A stretch of DNA of 25,371 bases from Candidatus Zixiibacteriota bacterium. Lineage in GTDB: Bacteria; Zixibacteria; MSB-5A5; SM1-73. A program made the translations under genes and the position numbers. This document shows positions 15,328-23,042 of this stretch, piece after piece; position 1 is the first letter of the stretch, and the number at the start of each line of letters is the position of its first letter. The notes beneath the pieces were generated by a model, which saw nothing but the letters and a program-made list of their open reading frames with translations, did no database searches and was not told the DNA's origin. The stretch spans positions 1-25,371 of the forward strand of contig JAOZNS010000009.1 of NCBI GenBank assembly GCA_029933635.1. The letters run 5' to 3'.

Positions 15328-16260
15328 TTATTTTACAATCTCCCGTTGACTTTGTTCCAAAAATTTTTTCACCAGATCGGCTATCTTTTCACATCGCTTT
15401 TTTCCCAACCTCTCCCCAGCAAATTTAGCCAGATCACAGGTAGAAAGAATCTCTTTCAGAAGAGAAATCCTTTCTTCTGGCAAATTCAGATTCGAAAGCG
15501 ACCCGATTATATCATCGGTCGTCTTGCCTGAGGTGACGATCTGATATTTTGCTTCCAAAAAGCCGATGAGCAATTTATAAACATCTGAGGGAAGATCCTC
15601 TTCTCCTTTCGTTTGCGCCTTTTCAGAGATAGCCTCCAGCTTGCTCAACGTCGCCTCCTCCAGAGATTTCTCTTCATCGGGAAATTCTTTTGTTTTCCCT
15701 CCTTCCGAAGCTTCCTTACGTCTTTTTTTCGTTTTGGCTGAATAGACCACGTAGATCAAGACCAAAAGGATGACCATGATCAGGAGGGTTTTATAACCCG
15801 GGCGCTTTTTTTCAACCGGCGGCTCTATCTGCACATTGATGGGTTGAGTGGAAAGGGAGGAGCTATCCTGGGTCAGATTATCCACATAGCTGAGCTTGAC
15901 CGAGCCGATCCTTCCTCTTCCAGTTTGAGTGGGCTTGAGCATAAATTTGAATGTCCTTATGGATTTGATCCTCCCCTCCTCCACTGTGGCCTCATTCAAG
16001 GAGGAGGTTCCCAAAATCTCGAAGTTCTCACACTCCGGAGGACCAACCGGGGTTATGCTGAATCTATCCTGTTCACCTTCCCAGCTGGCTTGAACCATGA
16101 AAGTGAGCATCTGACCCAATGGCACCCTGGATCGGTCTACCGATGATTTAAGTTCGATTTTGGCGCGGGTCGAATCTATCTGGCCCTTTGCCATAGACGG
16201 GGGAAGCAAGAAAGCAGTAAAAACAATTAAAGACAAAATATAGAATCTGAAAGAATTCAT
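15328..16260 (-). CDS. BatD-like protein 1: signal, one Ig-like domain, TM, cytosolic domain
   Basis: Starting at ATG 16260 the protein has 310 residues: signal peptide at 1-25 (ILSLIVFTAFLLPPSMAKG), one beta-rich module at about 31-147 (VDRSRVPLGQMLTFMVQ), a membrane segment at 157-173, a charged linker and a cytosolic domain at about 201-303 with TTDDI and CDLAKF at 275-280. The same layout and motif occur in BatD-like 2 and BatD. The open frame extends to a GTG at 16341 with a further ATG at 16305, but 16260 gives the best signal peptide; none of the three has a strong ribosome site. It lies between sucD (108 bp upstream) and moxR (196 bp downstream). Confidence 0.75.
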   Translation of the reverse strand: MNSFRFYILSLIVFTAFLLPPSMAKGQIDSTRAKIELKSSVDRSRVPLGQMLTFMVQASWEGEQDRFSITPVGPPECENFEILGTSSLNEATVEEGRIKSIRTFKFMLKPTQTGRGRIGSVKLSYVDNLTQDSSSLSTQPINVQIEPPVEKKRPGYKTLLIMVILLVLIYVVYSAKTKKRRKEASEGGKTKEFPDEEKSLEEATLSKLEAISEKAQTKGEEDLPSDVYKLLIGFLEAKYQIVTSGKTTDDIIGSLSNLNLPEERISLLKEILSTCDLAKFAGERLGKKRCEKIADLVKKFLEQSQREIVK

Positions 16261-16368
16261 TGAATACGAACAGCTCTTAAGCCTCTGGCCTTTTTCCGAA
16301 AACATCAGGACAAACCTAAAATCAGGACGGCAAATAATCACAGAAAGGTGAAGTTTTATGCTACCCTA

Positions 16369-17376
16369 TCACCTTCTTTTCTTTGATTTCGCAGTCACCT
16401 TTTTCTTTTTTGGCTTGAGAGTCACTTTCTTCTTAACCTTCTTTTTCGCCTTTTGGGCTGGAACTGTCTTTCCCTTCCCGGTTGGCTTTTGGGCTTTTCT
16501 TCTCAGTTTCTCCAGTTCCACTCTCATCAAGGATGCAACCTCCGCAGGACTTTCTGCTACTTTGATACCGGCCTTTTGAAAGGCGGCGATTTTTTCTGAG
16601 GCGGTGCCACTTCCGCCGGCGATTATGGCGCCCGCATGTCCCATTCTTTTTCCGGGAGGAGCGGTCCTTCCAGCCACGAAAGCTACAACCGGCTTTTTCA
16701 TGTTTTTCTTTATGAAAGTTGCCGCCTCCTCCTCATCTGTTCCTCCAATCTCTCCGATCAAAACCACCGCCTTGGTCTGGGGATCGTTCTCAAACATCTC
16801 CAAAACATCCAGAAATCCCGTGCCCACTATCTGATCCCCCCCGATTCCCAAACAGGTGGATTGACCCATCCCGTTTTGAGTCAGATGATATACCACCTCA
16901 TAGGTCAAAGTTCCACTGCGGGAGACCACCCCCACCTTTCCCTTCATATGAATGTGTCCCGGCATTATTCCCACCTTGGTGACGCCAGGGGTGATCAAGC
17001 CCGGGGTGTTGGGACCAACCAGTCTGGTGCTTTTATCCTTAAGGTAATTGTAGACTTTAAGCATATCCATGGCTGGAATCCCTTCGGTTATGCATACCAC
17101 CAAGTCAACTCCCGCATCGGTTGCCTCATAGATGGCATCCACAGCGAATCTTGAAGGAACATAGATGACGGAGGTGTTCGCCCCGGTGGCATCCTTGGCT
17201 TCCTTAACCGAGTCAAAGACTAAAACTCCCTCTATTTTCTGTCCTGCTTTTCCCGGGGTCACCCCGGCTACGATCTTCGTTCCATAAGAAAGCATCTGCT
17301 TGGTATGAAACGCTCCGTCCCTTCCGGTTATCCCTTGAACTATCACCTTGGTATTTTTGTCAATCAATATGCTCAT
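16369..17376 (-). CDS. sucD: Succinyl-CoA ligase alpha subunit with a lysine-rich C-terminal tail
   Basis: The alpha subunit carries the phosphohistidine of succinyl-CoA ligase, which makes ATP or GTP from succinyl-CoA in the TCA cycle. The core (about 1-291) has the CoA-binding fold VIVQGITGRDGAFHTKQML and the active His247 in RMGHAGAI. Residues 292-335 form an extra tail with 19 Lys and 4 Arg in 44 residues and no acidic residue (runs such as KKKVKKKV and KPKKKKV). Core enzymes of the family normally end near residue 290. ATG 17376 is chosen over the GTG/ATG further upstream because AAGGAG lies just before it. sucC precedes it with 80 bp between. Confidence 0.95.
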   Translation of the reverse strand: MSILIDKNTKVIVQGITGRDGAFHTKQMLSYGTKIVAGVTPGKAGQKIEGVLVFDSVKEAKDATGANTSVIYVPSRFAVDAIYEATDAGVDLVVCITEGIPAMDMLKVYNYLKDKSTRLVGPNTPGLITPGVTKVGIMPGHIHMKGKVGVVSRSGTLTYEVVYHLTQNGMGQSTCLGIGGDQIVGTGFLDVLEMFENDPQTKAVVLIGEIGGTDEEEAATFIKKNMKKPVVAFVAGRTAPPGKRMGHAGAIIAGGSGTASEKIAAFQKAGIKVAESPAEVASLMRVELEKLRRKAQKPTGKGKTVPAQKAKKKVKKKVTLKPKKKKVTAKSKKRR

Positions 17377-17456
17377 GGGAATCTCCTTTTGTATTATATA
17401 ACCGCCATTCACCTCCATATGCACTAATTGAGCTTATATTCGAAGGTCTGATTTAG

Positions 17457-18614
17457 CTAACTTTCGAACATGGTGGTTTGGGTCATTCCGGAAAGCTCAA
17501 TCGCCCTTTTGACCACCTCCTCCATGGAGCTGGTGGCGGGAAGATTTATCTTTTGCAGGATCTCTTTTGCTTTATCTTCATTGGTTCCTGTCAATCTTAC
17601 CACGATGGGAACCTTGGGCTTAAGCTGGTTGACCGCATATACTATTCCATTGGCCACGTCATCGCACCTGGTGATCCCTCCGAAGATGTTGAAAAGGATA
17701 GCCTTCACATTGGGATCCTTCAGGATGATCCTCATGGCATTGACCACCTTCTCCGGATTGGAGCTACCTCCGATGTCCAGAAAATTGGCTGGCTCTGCGC
17801 CGAACTTTTTCACCAGATCCATGGTAGCCATTGCCAATCCAGCTCCATTTACGATGCACCCGATGTTCCCATTCAACTTCACGTAGGAAAGTCCTTTCTC
17901 TCTGGCTTCCAGTTCAGCCGAGTCCTCTGCTTGCACATCCCTCATCGCCTCTATCTCCGGATGTCTGGCCAGACCTGAATCATCTATGTTTATCTTGGCA
18001 TCCAGGGCCCACACTTCACCTTCCGGTGTGGTGATGAAGGGATTTATCTCCGCCAGGGAGCAATCATTCTCGGTGAAGGCTTGGTAAAGTTTTAAAATCA
18101 CCGGGGCGGTTTGATTGGCGATTCTCCTATCTGAATAAAGCAGATAAGCCAGATTACGAGCTTGAAATGCCTGCAGTCCCAGAAGGGGATCAACCTCCAG
18201 CTTGTAAATCTTCTCCGGCGTTTTTTTCGCCACCTCCTCGATGTCTATCCCTCCGGCAGGAGAAACCATGATCACCGGCTTTTTGGTCTTTCTGTCCACT
18301 ATTACCCCTAAGTATGCCTCCGTGGCGATGTCTTTGCATTCGGTTACCAAAACCTTCTTAACCGGAAGACCTTTGATTTCCATCCCCAGAATCTGGGAAG
18401 CCATCTCAAACGCCTGATCCGGGTTATCCACCTTCTTTATGCCCCCTGCCTTGCCTCTTCCTCCCACATGCACCTGAGCCTTTACCATGACAGGTTTGCT
18501 GATCCTTGTAGCAATCTCCTTTGCTTCCTCCGGCGTAGTTGCCACTTCACCGGCAGGAAGTGGGATTCCATATTTGGCGAAGATCTGCTTCGCCTGATAT
18601 TCGTGTATCTTCAT
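17457..18614 (-). CDS. sucC: Succinyl-CoA ligase (ADP/GDP-forming) beta subunit
   Basis: The beta subunit binds the nucleotide and succinate; with SucD it forms the cytosolic succinyl-CoA ligase. The 385 residues are normal length. The ATP-grasp fold is seen in KAQVHVGGRGKAGGIKK (about 45-61), EINPF and DAKINIDD (near 195-217), and the C-terminal part has NGAGLAMATMD, GGSSNPEKV and FGGITRCDDVANGIV. AAGGAG precedes the ATG. It lies 75 bp after the CCA-adding enzyme gene and just before sucD. Confidence 0.96.
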   Translation of the reverse strand: MKIHEYQAKQIFAKYGIPLPAGEVATTPEEAKEIATRISKPVMVKAQVHVGGRGKAGGIKKVDNPDQAFEMASQILGMEIKGLPVKKVLVTECKDIATEAYLGVIVDRKTKKPVIMVSPAGGIDIEEVAKKTPEKIYKLEVDPLLGLQAFQARNLAYLLYSDRRIANQTAPVILKLYQAFTENDCSLAEINPFITTPEGEVWALDAKINIDDSGLARHPEIEAMRDVQAEDSAELEAREKGLSYVKLNGNIGCIVNGAGLAMATMDLVKKFGAEPANFLDIGGSSNPEKVVNAMRIILKDPNVKAILFNIFGGITRCDDVANGIVYAVNQLKPKVPIVVRLTGTNEDKAKEILQKINLPATSSMEEVVKRAIELSGMTQTTMFES

Positions 18615-18652
18615 TTTAACTCCTTTGTTTTACTTCTCTCCCTCTAATCCGA

Positions 18653-18674
18653 CCTCTTCAAATTTGTGAAGAGG
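18653..18674. repeat. Palindrome, copy 3 of the interspersed family (degenerate)
   Basis: CCTCTTCA (18653-18660) pairs with TGAAGAGG (18667-18674) around a 6-base loop, followed by GGGTGAG on the + strand. The order (arm, G-run, TGAG) matches the copy near 2061. It lies between cca and sucC. Confidence 0.5.
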
Positions 18675-18689
18675 GGGTGAGATTTTTTG

Positions 18690-20078
18690 TCATTTCTGCT
18701 CTGGTGAACCAGTTGAAATATTTCTAAGAAAAAACTCCGCTTCTTTTAACAGCCTTTCCTTCTGATTCAGCTCCGGATCATCCAGAACCATCTCCAGAAG
18801 ATAATTTAGTATCTGACCAACCAGAGGTGAAGGAGGAATGTTAAAAGTGTTCATTATATCATGCCCGTTCACCTTTAGGTCCTTCAGACCAAAGGGGGGT
18901 TTTTTCTTAAGCTCCAGTCTTATTCTCTCCTCCAGCTCATCTACATCCTTTGTGCTTCCCTCCCTTCCTTGAGCGGCCACATCGGCCCTGCGTAACTCCA
19001 GAAGGGAAAAGACCAACTCCTCCCCCATCTTTCTGATCAACCTTCTCACTCCCTTGTCGGTCACTGCGGTGGTGAACATGTGTTTATCCACCAGAAGGGT
19101 CACCTGCTCGGTTATCTGATTGGAGTAGCGCAATCTCTTAAGTATTCTCTGGGTTACTTGTGCGCCTTTTTTCTCATGCCCATAAAATGTGGCCCCCCCC
19201 TCAACGAGAACTTTCGTCTCTGGCTTGGATATATCATGGAACAAAGCAGCAAGACGAATCACCAGATCTCGAGGGGCGAAGTCAACGGTCAAAATAGAAT
19301 GTTCAAACACGTCATAGGCATGATACCCGCCCGGCTGACTCACCCCCACACCTGCGGCTAACTCCGGGAGAATCTTTTCCAGAAGCCCCACCTTCTGCAT
19401 CAGCCTGAAGCCAGCACTGGGGTATTTAGCCTTAAGCAATAGTTTGTTTAATTCCTCCTGAATCCTTTCTGGAGAAACGGTGGTGATCAAATCTACATTT
19501 TCCTGCAGGCTTTTTTCCGTTTCCTTTTCCAGCTCAAACTCAAACCGGGCGGCAAACTGGATTCCCCTAAGCATTCGCAAAGGATCATCCTGAAAAGAGT
19601 GAGGATGAGTTATGCGTATCAATCTTTTTTTTATGTCCTTTCTTCCATTTAAGGGATCCACCAGTGCTCCGGTGGCAAGGTCTTCAGCCATAGCGTTGAT
19701 GGTGAAATCTCTCCGCAACAGATCGTCCTCCACCTTCAGGTTATGATCATATTCCACTTTGAAATCTTTATGTCCCGGACCGGTGCTGTATTCCTTCCGG
19801 GGCAGGGTAATGTCAAACACATGTTCACCGTCAAATCTATCGAATGGAAGAAATTTTATCACCCCGAAGGATTTCCCCACCAGATCCACCTTCCCAAATC
19901 GGCTCAACAAAAGACAAAGCTCATCTAAGGGAATTCCGGTGACCAGGTAGTCCTTATCCTTATCCGGCAGGATGGGAGAGATATATTTGTCCCGAACTGC
20001 CCCGCCCACCTCGTAAACCTTGCCTTTCTCCAGAATCGCTTTTATGATCTTTTGACTTAATCCAGCTATCTTTTCCAT
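18690..20078 (-). CDS. cca: CCA-adding tRNA nucleotidyltransferase with HD domain
   Basis: The enzyme adds CCA to tRNA 3' ends from CTP and ATP; the family also includes poly(A) polymerases. From ATG 20078 (462 residues) it shows the class II nucleotidyltransferase core: GGAVRD (25-30), metal Asp pair in DKDY (41-44), RRDFTINAMA (122-131), DPLRMLRG (165-172), and a C-terminal HD domain with H260 and HD281-282. A GTG at 20117 also opens the frame, but it lies inside a repeat, so I prefer the ATG. CCA addition fits here because the tRNA at the right edge has no encoded CCA. It sits 73 bp after arcC and 75 bp before sucC. Confidence 0.9.
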   Translation of the reverse strand: MEKIAGLSQKIIKAILEKGKVYEVGGAVRDKYISPILPDKDKDYLVTGIPLDELCLLLSRFGKVDLVGKSFGVIKFLPFDRFDGEHVFDITLPRKEYSTGPGHKDFKVEYDHNLKVEDDLLRRDFTINAMAEDLATGALVDPLNGRKDIKKRLIRITHPHSFQDDPLRMLRGIQFAARFEFELEKETEKSLQENVDLITTVSPERIQEELNKLLLKAKYPSAGFRLMQKVGLLEKILPELAAGVGVSQPGGYHAYDVFEHSILTVDFAPRDLVIRLAALFHDISKPETKVLVEGGATFYGHEKKGAQVTQRILKRLRYSNQITEQVTLLVDKHMFTTAVTDKGVRRLIRKMGEELVFSLLELRRADVAAQGREGSTKDVDELEERIRLELKKKPPFGLKDLKVNGHDIMNTFNIPPSPLVGQILNYLLEMVLDDPELNQKERLLKEAEFFLRNISTGSPEQK

Positions 20079-20106
20079 AACCAAATTTGGATACCTCACC
20101 CTCTGT

Positions 20107-20136
20107 TTCCCCCTCACCTTTTCACGGAGAGGGGAA
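20107..20136. repeat. Imperfect palindrome, copy 4 of the interspersed family
   Basis: TTCCCC (20107-20112) pairs with GGGGAA (20131-20136), and CTC (20113-20115) pairs with GAG (20127-20129) after a one-base bulge. On the minus strand the arm is followed by AGAGGGTGAGG, as in copy 1. It sits between arcC and cca. Confidence 0.45.
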
Positions 20137-20151
20137 CCAGGGGGGGAGGGG

Positions 20152-21105
20152 TTATTTAAGAAGTATCCGTGTTCCCGCGGTTCTTTTCTTCACCGCCTCA
20201 AACGCCTTCGGTATGGAGGTGATGATCACCTCTTTTCCTCCCGACTCCAAAAACTGGATGGCGGCTTCGATCTTTGGACCCATGCTTCCTGGAGGAAAAT
20301 GACCCTCAGCCAGGTATTTTTTTGCCTGCTCCACGGTCAGTTTATCCAGATCCTTTTGAAAAACGGTTCCGAAATCTAAAGCCACCTTTTCCACTTCGGT
20401 GAGGATCAGAAGCAACTCTGCTCCTATATCGCGCGCCAAGATGGCGGAGGCTCTATCTTTATCAATGACCGCATCCACCCCCTCCAGGGCTCCGTCCCTC
20501 TCTATGTAAACCGGAATTCCCCCACCGCCGGCGGCGATGACGATCACGCCGTTTCTCACCAAATTCTTTATCGTTTTTTTTTCCACGATCTCTCTGGGGA
20601 TGGGGGAGGGAACCACCCTTCTCCACATCTTGGCTCGATCCTCCTTCATCACCCATCCTCTTTCCTTGGCAAGCTTTCTTGCCTCCCCTCTGGTGTAAAA
20701 TTGCCCGATAAATTTGGTCGGTTCCTTTATGGAAGGGTCGTCCTTATCCACTATCACCTGGGTGACGATGGTAACCACGTCCCGTTTTATCCTTTCTTTC
20801 TTTAATCGATTTTGCAGAGATTGTTCTATCATATATCCCATTCCCCCTTCAGTATCTGCCACACAGATGCCCAAAGGAAGCACAGGAGCCTTTCCTCGGG
20901 CCAGCTCTACCCTCAGGATGGCGTTTCCCACCTGAGGCCCATTGCCATGGGTAATGGCTAAATTGTATCCATCCCGAATCAGCTCCACCACCCCTCGCAG
21001 ACTCTCCCGGGTATTGGCAAACTGTCGGGCGATGGTGTCCTCTTCCCCTTTTTTGGTGATGGCATTTCCCCCCAGAGCCACCACCGCAGTTTTCTTCCTT
21101 CTCAT
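20152..21105 (-). CDS. arcC: Carbamate kinase
   Basis: Carbamate kinase interconverts carbamoyl phosphate plus ADP with carbamate plus ATP, normally the energy-yielding last step of arginine or agmatine/purine breakdown. The 317 residues match the family: VVALGGNAI (8-16), THGNGPQVGNAILRVELA, GYMIEQSLQN, the GGGGIPV nucleotide site and GSMGPKIEAA. No arginine deiminase or ornithine carbamoyltransferase gene is in the window; the neighbour is the cDPG-synthase-like gene. The ATG at 21105 has no clear ribosome site, but the N-terminus matches the family well. Confidence 0.95.
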   Translation of the reverse strand: MRRKKTAVVALGGNAITKKGEEDTIARQFANTRESLRGVVELIRDGYNLAITHGNGPQVGNAILRVELARGKAPVLPLGICVADTEGGMGYMIEQSLQNRLKKERIKRDVVTIVTQVIVDKDDPSIKEPTKFIGQFYTRGEARKLAKERGWVMKEDRAKMWRRVVPSPIPREIVEKKTIKNLVRNGVIVIAAGGGGIPVYIERDGALEGVDAVIDKDRASAILARDIGAELLLILTEVEKVALDFGTVFQKDLDKLTVEQAKKYLAEGHFPPGSMGPKIEAAIQFLESGGKEVIITSIPKAFEAVKKRTAGTRILLK

Positions 21106-21245
21106 CAGACTTTAATAAACGTAAGGAAAACCTTATCACCCTCTCTTTTACAATAGCTCGGTAAAAAATGATGAGGGATTTTTCTATTTTTTGATTTTCA
21201 TTTTGCAGGCAGAAGCTTATTTGAATTATCCTATGTAAAGTAAAC

Positions 21246-22568
21246 TCATCTTTTTTTCAGGAACCTGTTTATCACCTCTTCCAAATCCGGCTTTCCGATC
21301 TCCTCCAGCTCATATCGCACCCGGACCGAGGGTTTGTTGATCTTGAGCAGTCGGGTCAGATCGATGGGAGTAGCTATGATCACCGAGTCGCAGGGAATGG
21401 CATTGATGGTCTTCTGCAGATCCTTTATCTGTTTGTTGTCATAGCCCATAGCCGGCAGAAGGGCTCCGATCTCAGGATATTCTTCGAAAGCCTTTCTTAT
21501 CTGTCCCTTCACCCAGGGGCGAGGCTCTACGATTTCTTTTGCCCCAAACTTCTCAGCGGCTATCACTCCAGCACCATAGGTCATTCCCCCATGAGTCAAG
21601 GTGGGACCATCCTCCACCACCAACACCTTTTTCCCTCGAATCCTTTCCGGATGATCCACAAAAATGGGGGAGGCGGCCTCGATCAATATCGCCTTTGGGT
21701 TAGTTCCTCTAACGTTGAACCGAACCTGCTCTATATCCTGATAGTCTGCCGAATCGACCTTGTTTATTAATACCACATCTGCCAGAAGCAAATTGGTCTC
21801 CCCTGGGAAATAGCAGAGCTCATTGCCGGGACGGTGAGGGTCCGCCACCGTGATTTGAAGATCCGGTTGGTAAAACGAAAGGTCGTTGTTTCCACCATCC
21901 CAAACGATAACATCCGCCTCCTTTTCTGCTTCCTTCAAGATGATCTCGTAGTCCACTCCAGCATAAACCACAGTTTTCTGTCTGATATGAGGCTCGTATT
22001 CCTCCCTTTCCTCAATGGTGCAGTGGTGTTTATCCATATCGGCAAAGGTGGCAAATCGTTGAGATATCTGCTTGGTGAGGTCTCCATAGGGCATGGGGTG
22101 CCTGATCACTACTGGATTTACTCCTCTCTCCTTCAAAAGCCGACATACCTTTCTGGTGGTCTGGCTTTTTCCACTACCCGTTCGGACTGCACATATAGCG
22201 ATGACCGGAAGTTTGGACTTGAGGGTTGTATGTTCCCGGCCCAAAAGTTTAAAATCTGCACCGGATGCCATCACCAGGGCACCTCTTTGCATCACATATT
22301 GATAGGAAACATCACTGTATGAGAAGACCACCTCATCGATTTTGAACTTTTTGATCAGCCTGACTAAATCTGCCTCTGAAAGGATAGGAATCCCTCGGGG
22401 ATACAGCTTGCCTGCCAGCTTGGCAGGATATTTGCGATCATCGATGTTAGGTATCTGAGTGGCGGTAAAGGCGATCACCTCGTATTCACGGTTGTCCCTG
22501 AATACCATATTAAAGTTGTGAAAATCCCTGCCAGCGGCTCCCATTATTAAAACTCTTTTTCTTTGCAT
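21246..22568 (-). CDS. Cyclic 2,3-diphosphoglycerate synthase-like P-loop protein (COG2403 type)
   Basis: The family includes the archaeal enzyme that closes 2,3-diphosphoglycerate into its cyclic form with ATP; bacterial members are common but mostly uncharacterised. The 440 residues have an N-terminal Rossmann-like part (about 1-120, IMGAAGRDFHNFNMVF), a P-loop with GSGKS at 131-135, DGGNND at 224-229 and NKVD at 269-272, then a Gly-rich HGGMTYGAG segment at 326-334. The start is supported by AAGGAAGG three bases before the ATG. It lies 140 bp before arcC on the same strand. The substrate in this organism is not known from sequence; a GTPase role is possible. Confidence 0.8.
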   Translation of the reverse strand: MQRKRVLIMGAAGRDFHNFNMVFRDNREYEVIAFTATQIPNIDDRKYPAKLAGKLYPRGIPILSEADLVRLIKKFKIDEVVFSYSDVSYQYVMQRGALVMASGADFKLLGREHTTLKSKLPVIAICAVRTGSGKSQTTRKVCRLLKERGVNPVVIRHPMPYGDLTKQISQRFATFADMDKHHCTIEEREEYEPHIRQKTVVYAGVDYEIILKEAEKEADVIVWDGGNNDLSFYQPDLQITVADPHRPGNELCYFPGETNLLLADVVLINKVDSADYQDIEQVRFNVRGTNPKAILIEAASPIFVDHPERIRGKKVLVVEDGPTLTHGGMTYGAGVIAAEKFGAKEIVEPRPWVKGQIRKAFEEYPEIGALLPAMGYDNKQIKDLQKTINAIPCDSVIIATPIDLTRLLKINKPSVRVRYELEEIGKPDLEEVINRFLKKR

Positions 22569-22620
22569 AAACCTTCCTTATTCTCTTTAAAATGAAAGTT
22601 TTTTAACTTAACGTGTTCTG

Positions 22621-22655
22621 TAATCTGCGATTTTTGCCTCACCTATCACAGATTA
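22621..22655. repeat. Inverted repeat upstream of the cDPG-synthase-like gene
   Basis: TAATCTGCGAT (22621-22631) and ATCACAGATTA (22645-22655) pair over 11 bases with one G-U/mismatch position and a 13-base loop, 53 bp before the gene start. It could be an operator or a 5'-leader hairpin. Confidence 0.45.
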
Positions 22656-22985
22656 AGATGAAAGTAAGTGTTTACTAAGTTTCAACAAAGGTAATCAAAT
22701 TCCACACTTACCCAAAAAGATGGATTGAAGATATCTACCAACTGTGGTTAAATTGCATTAAATTTGACCTTTCTCTCTTCCTGATGGTCAACTTATTTGC
22801 TACGAGGTTCAAGGGTGAATTTTGGCGTTTGAACTAAGAGTTTGGACTTTGGTTTCTGCTGTGAAATCTTTTACTGCCTCTTAAGGTTTTTGAGATACCA
22901 TCTTTTGGAATCTCGGACTTCTTTCAAGGTATCTTTCTTCTCCTTTGTCCCATCCCTTTGTTTATTTCCGATTGAATCTAAAAGC

Positions 22986-23013
22986 TGGCGGGCGTCCCAA
23001 AGGACGCCCACCA
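22986..23013 (-). terminator. Hairpin after the aldehyde dehydrogenase gene, possible terminator
   Basis: TGGCGGGCGTCC (22986-22997) and GGACGCCCACCA (23002-23013) form a 12-bp stem with one mismatch and a 4-base loop, 29 bp after the stop codon. On the minus strand it is followed by GCTTTTAG, a short U-run that is weak for a terminator. Confidence 0.5.
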
Positions 23014-23042
23014 TTTTCCCATAACACCACATCAGACAAAAG

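Larger units (their letters stand above)
22569..23042. other. Intergenic region between the aldehyde dehydrogenase and cDPG-synthase-like genes
   Basis: This 474-bp gap holds a hairpin or weak terminator after the dehydrogenase gene (22986-23013) and an 11-bp inverted repeat (22621-22655) close to the next gene. I looked for but did not find a convincing sigma-70 promoter for the cDPG-synthase-like gene. No gene is supported; a 60-codon frame at 22842-23024 has no ribosome site and overlaps the hairpin. Confidence 0.6.

Noticed and set aside
15328..16341. Longer start (GTG at 16341) for BatD-like 1
   Set aside because: The extra 27 residues come before a normal signal peptide and no ribosome site supports it; ATG 16260 gives the better signal peptide.
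18690..20117. GTG at 20117 as the start of cca
   Set aside because: It lies in an interspersed palindrome and adds 13 residues not expected in the family; ATG 20078 starts at the conserved core.
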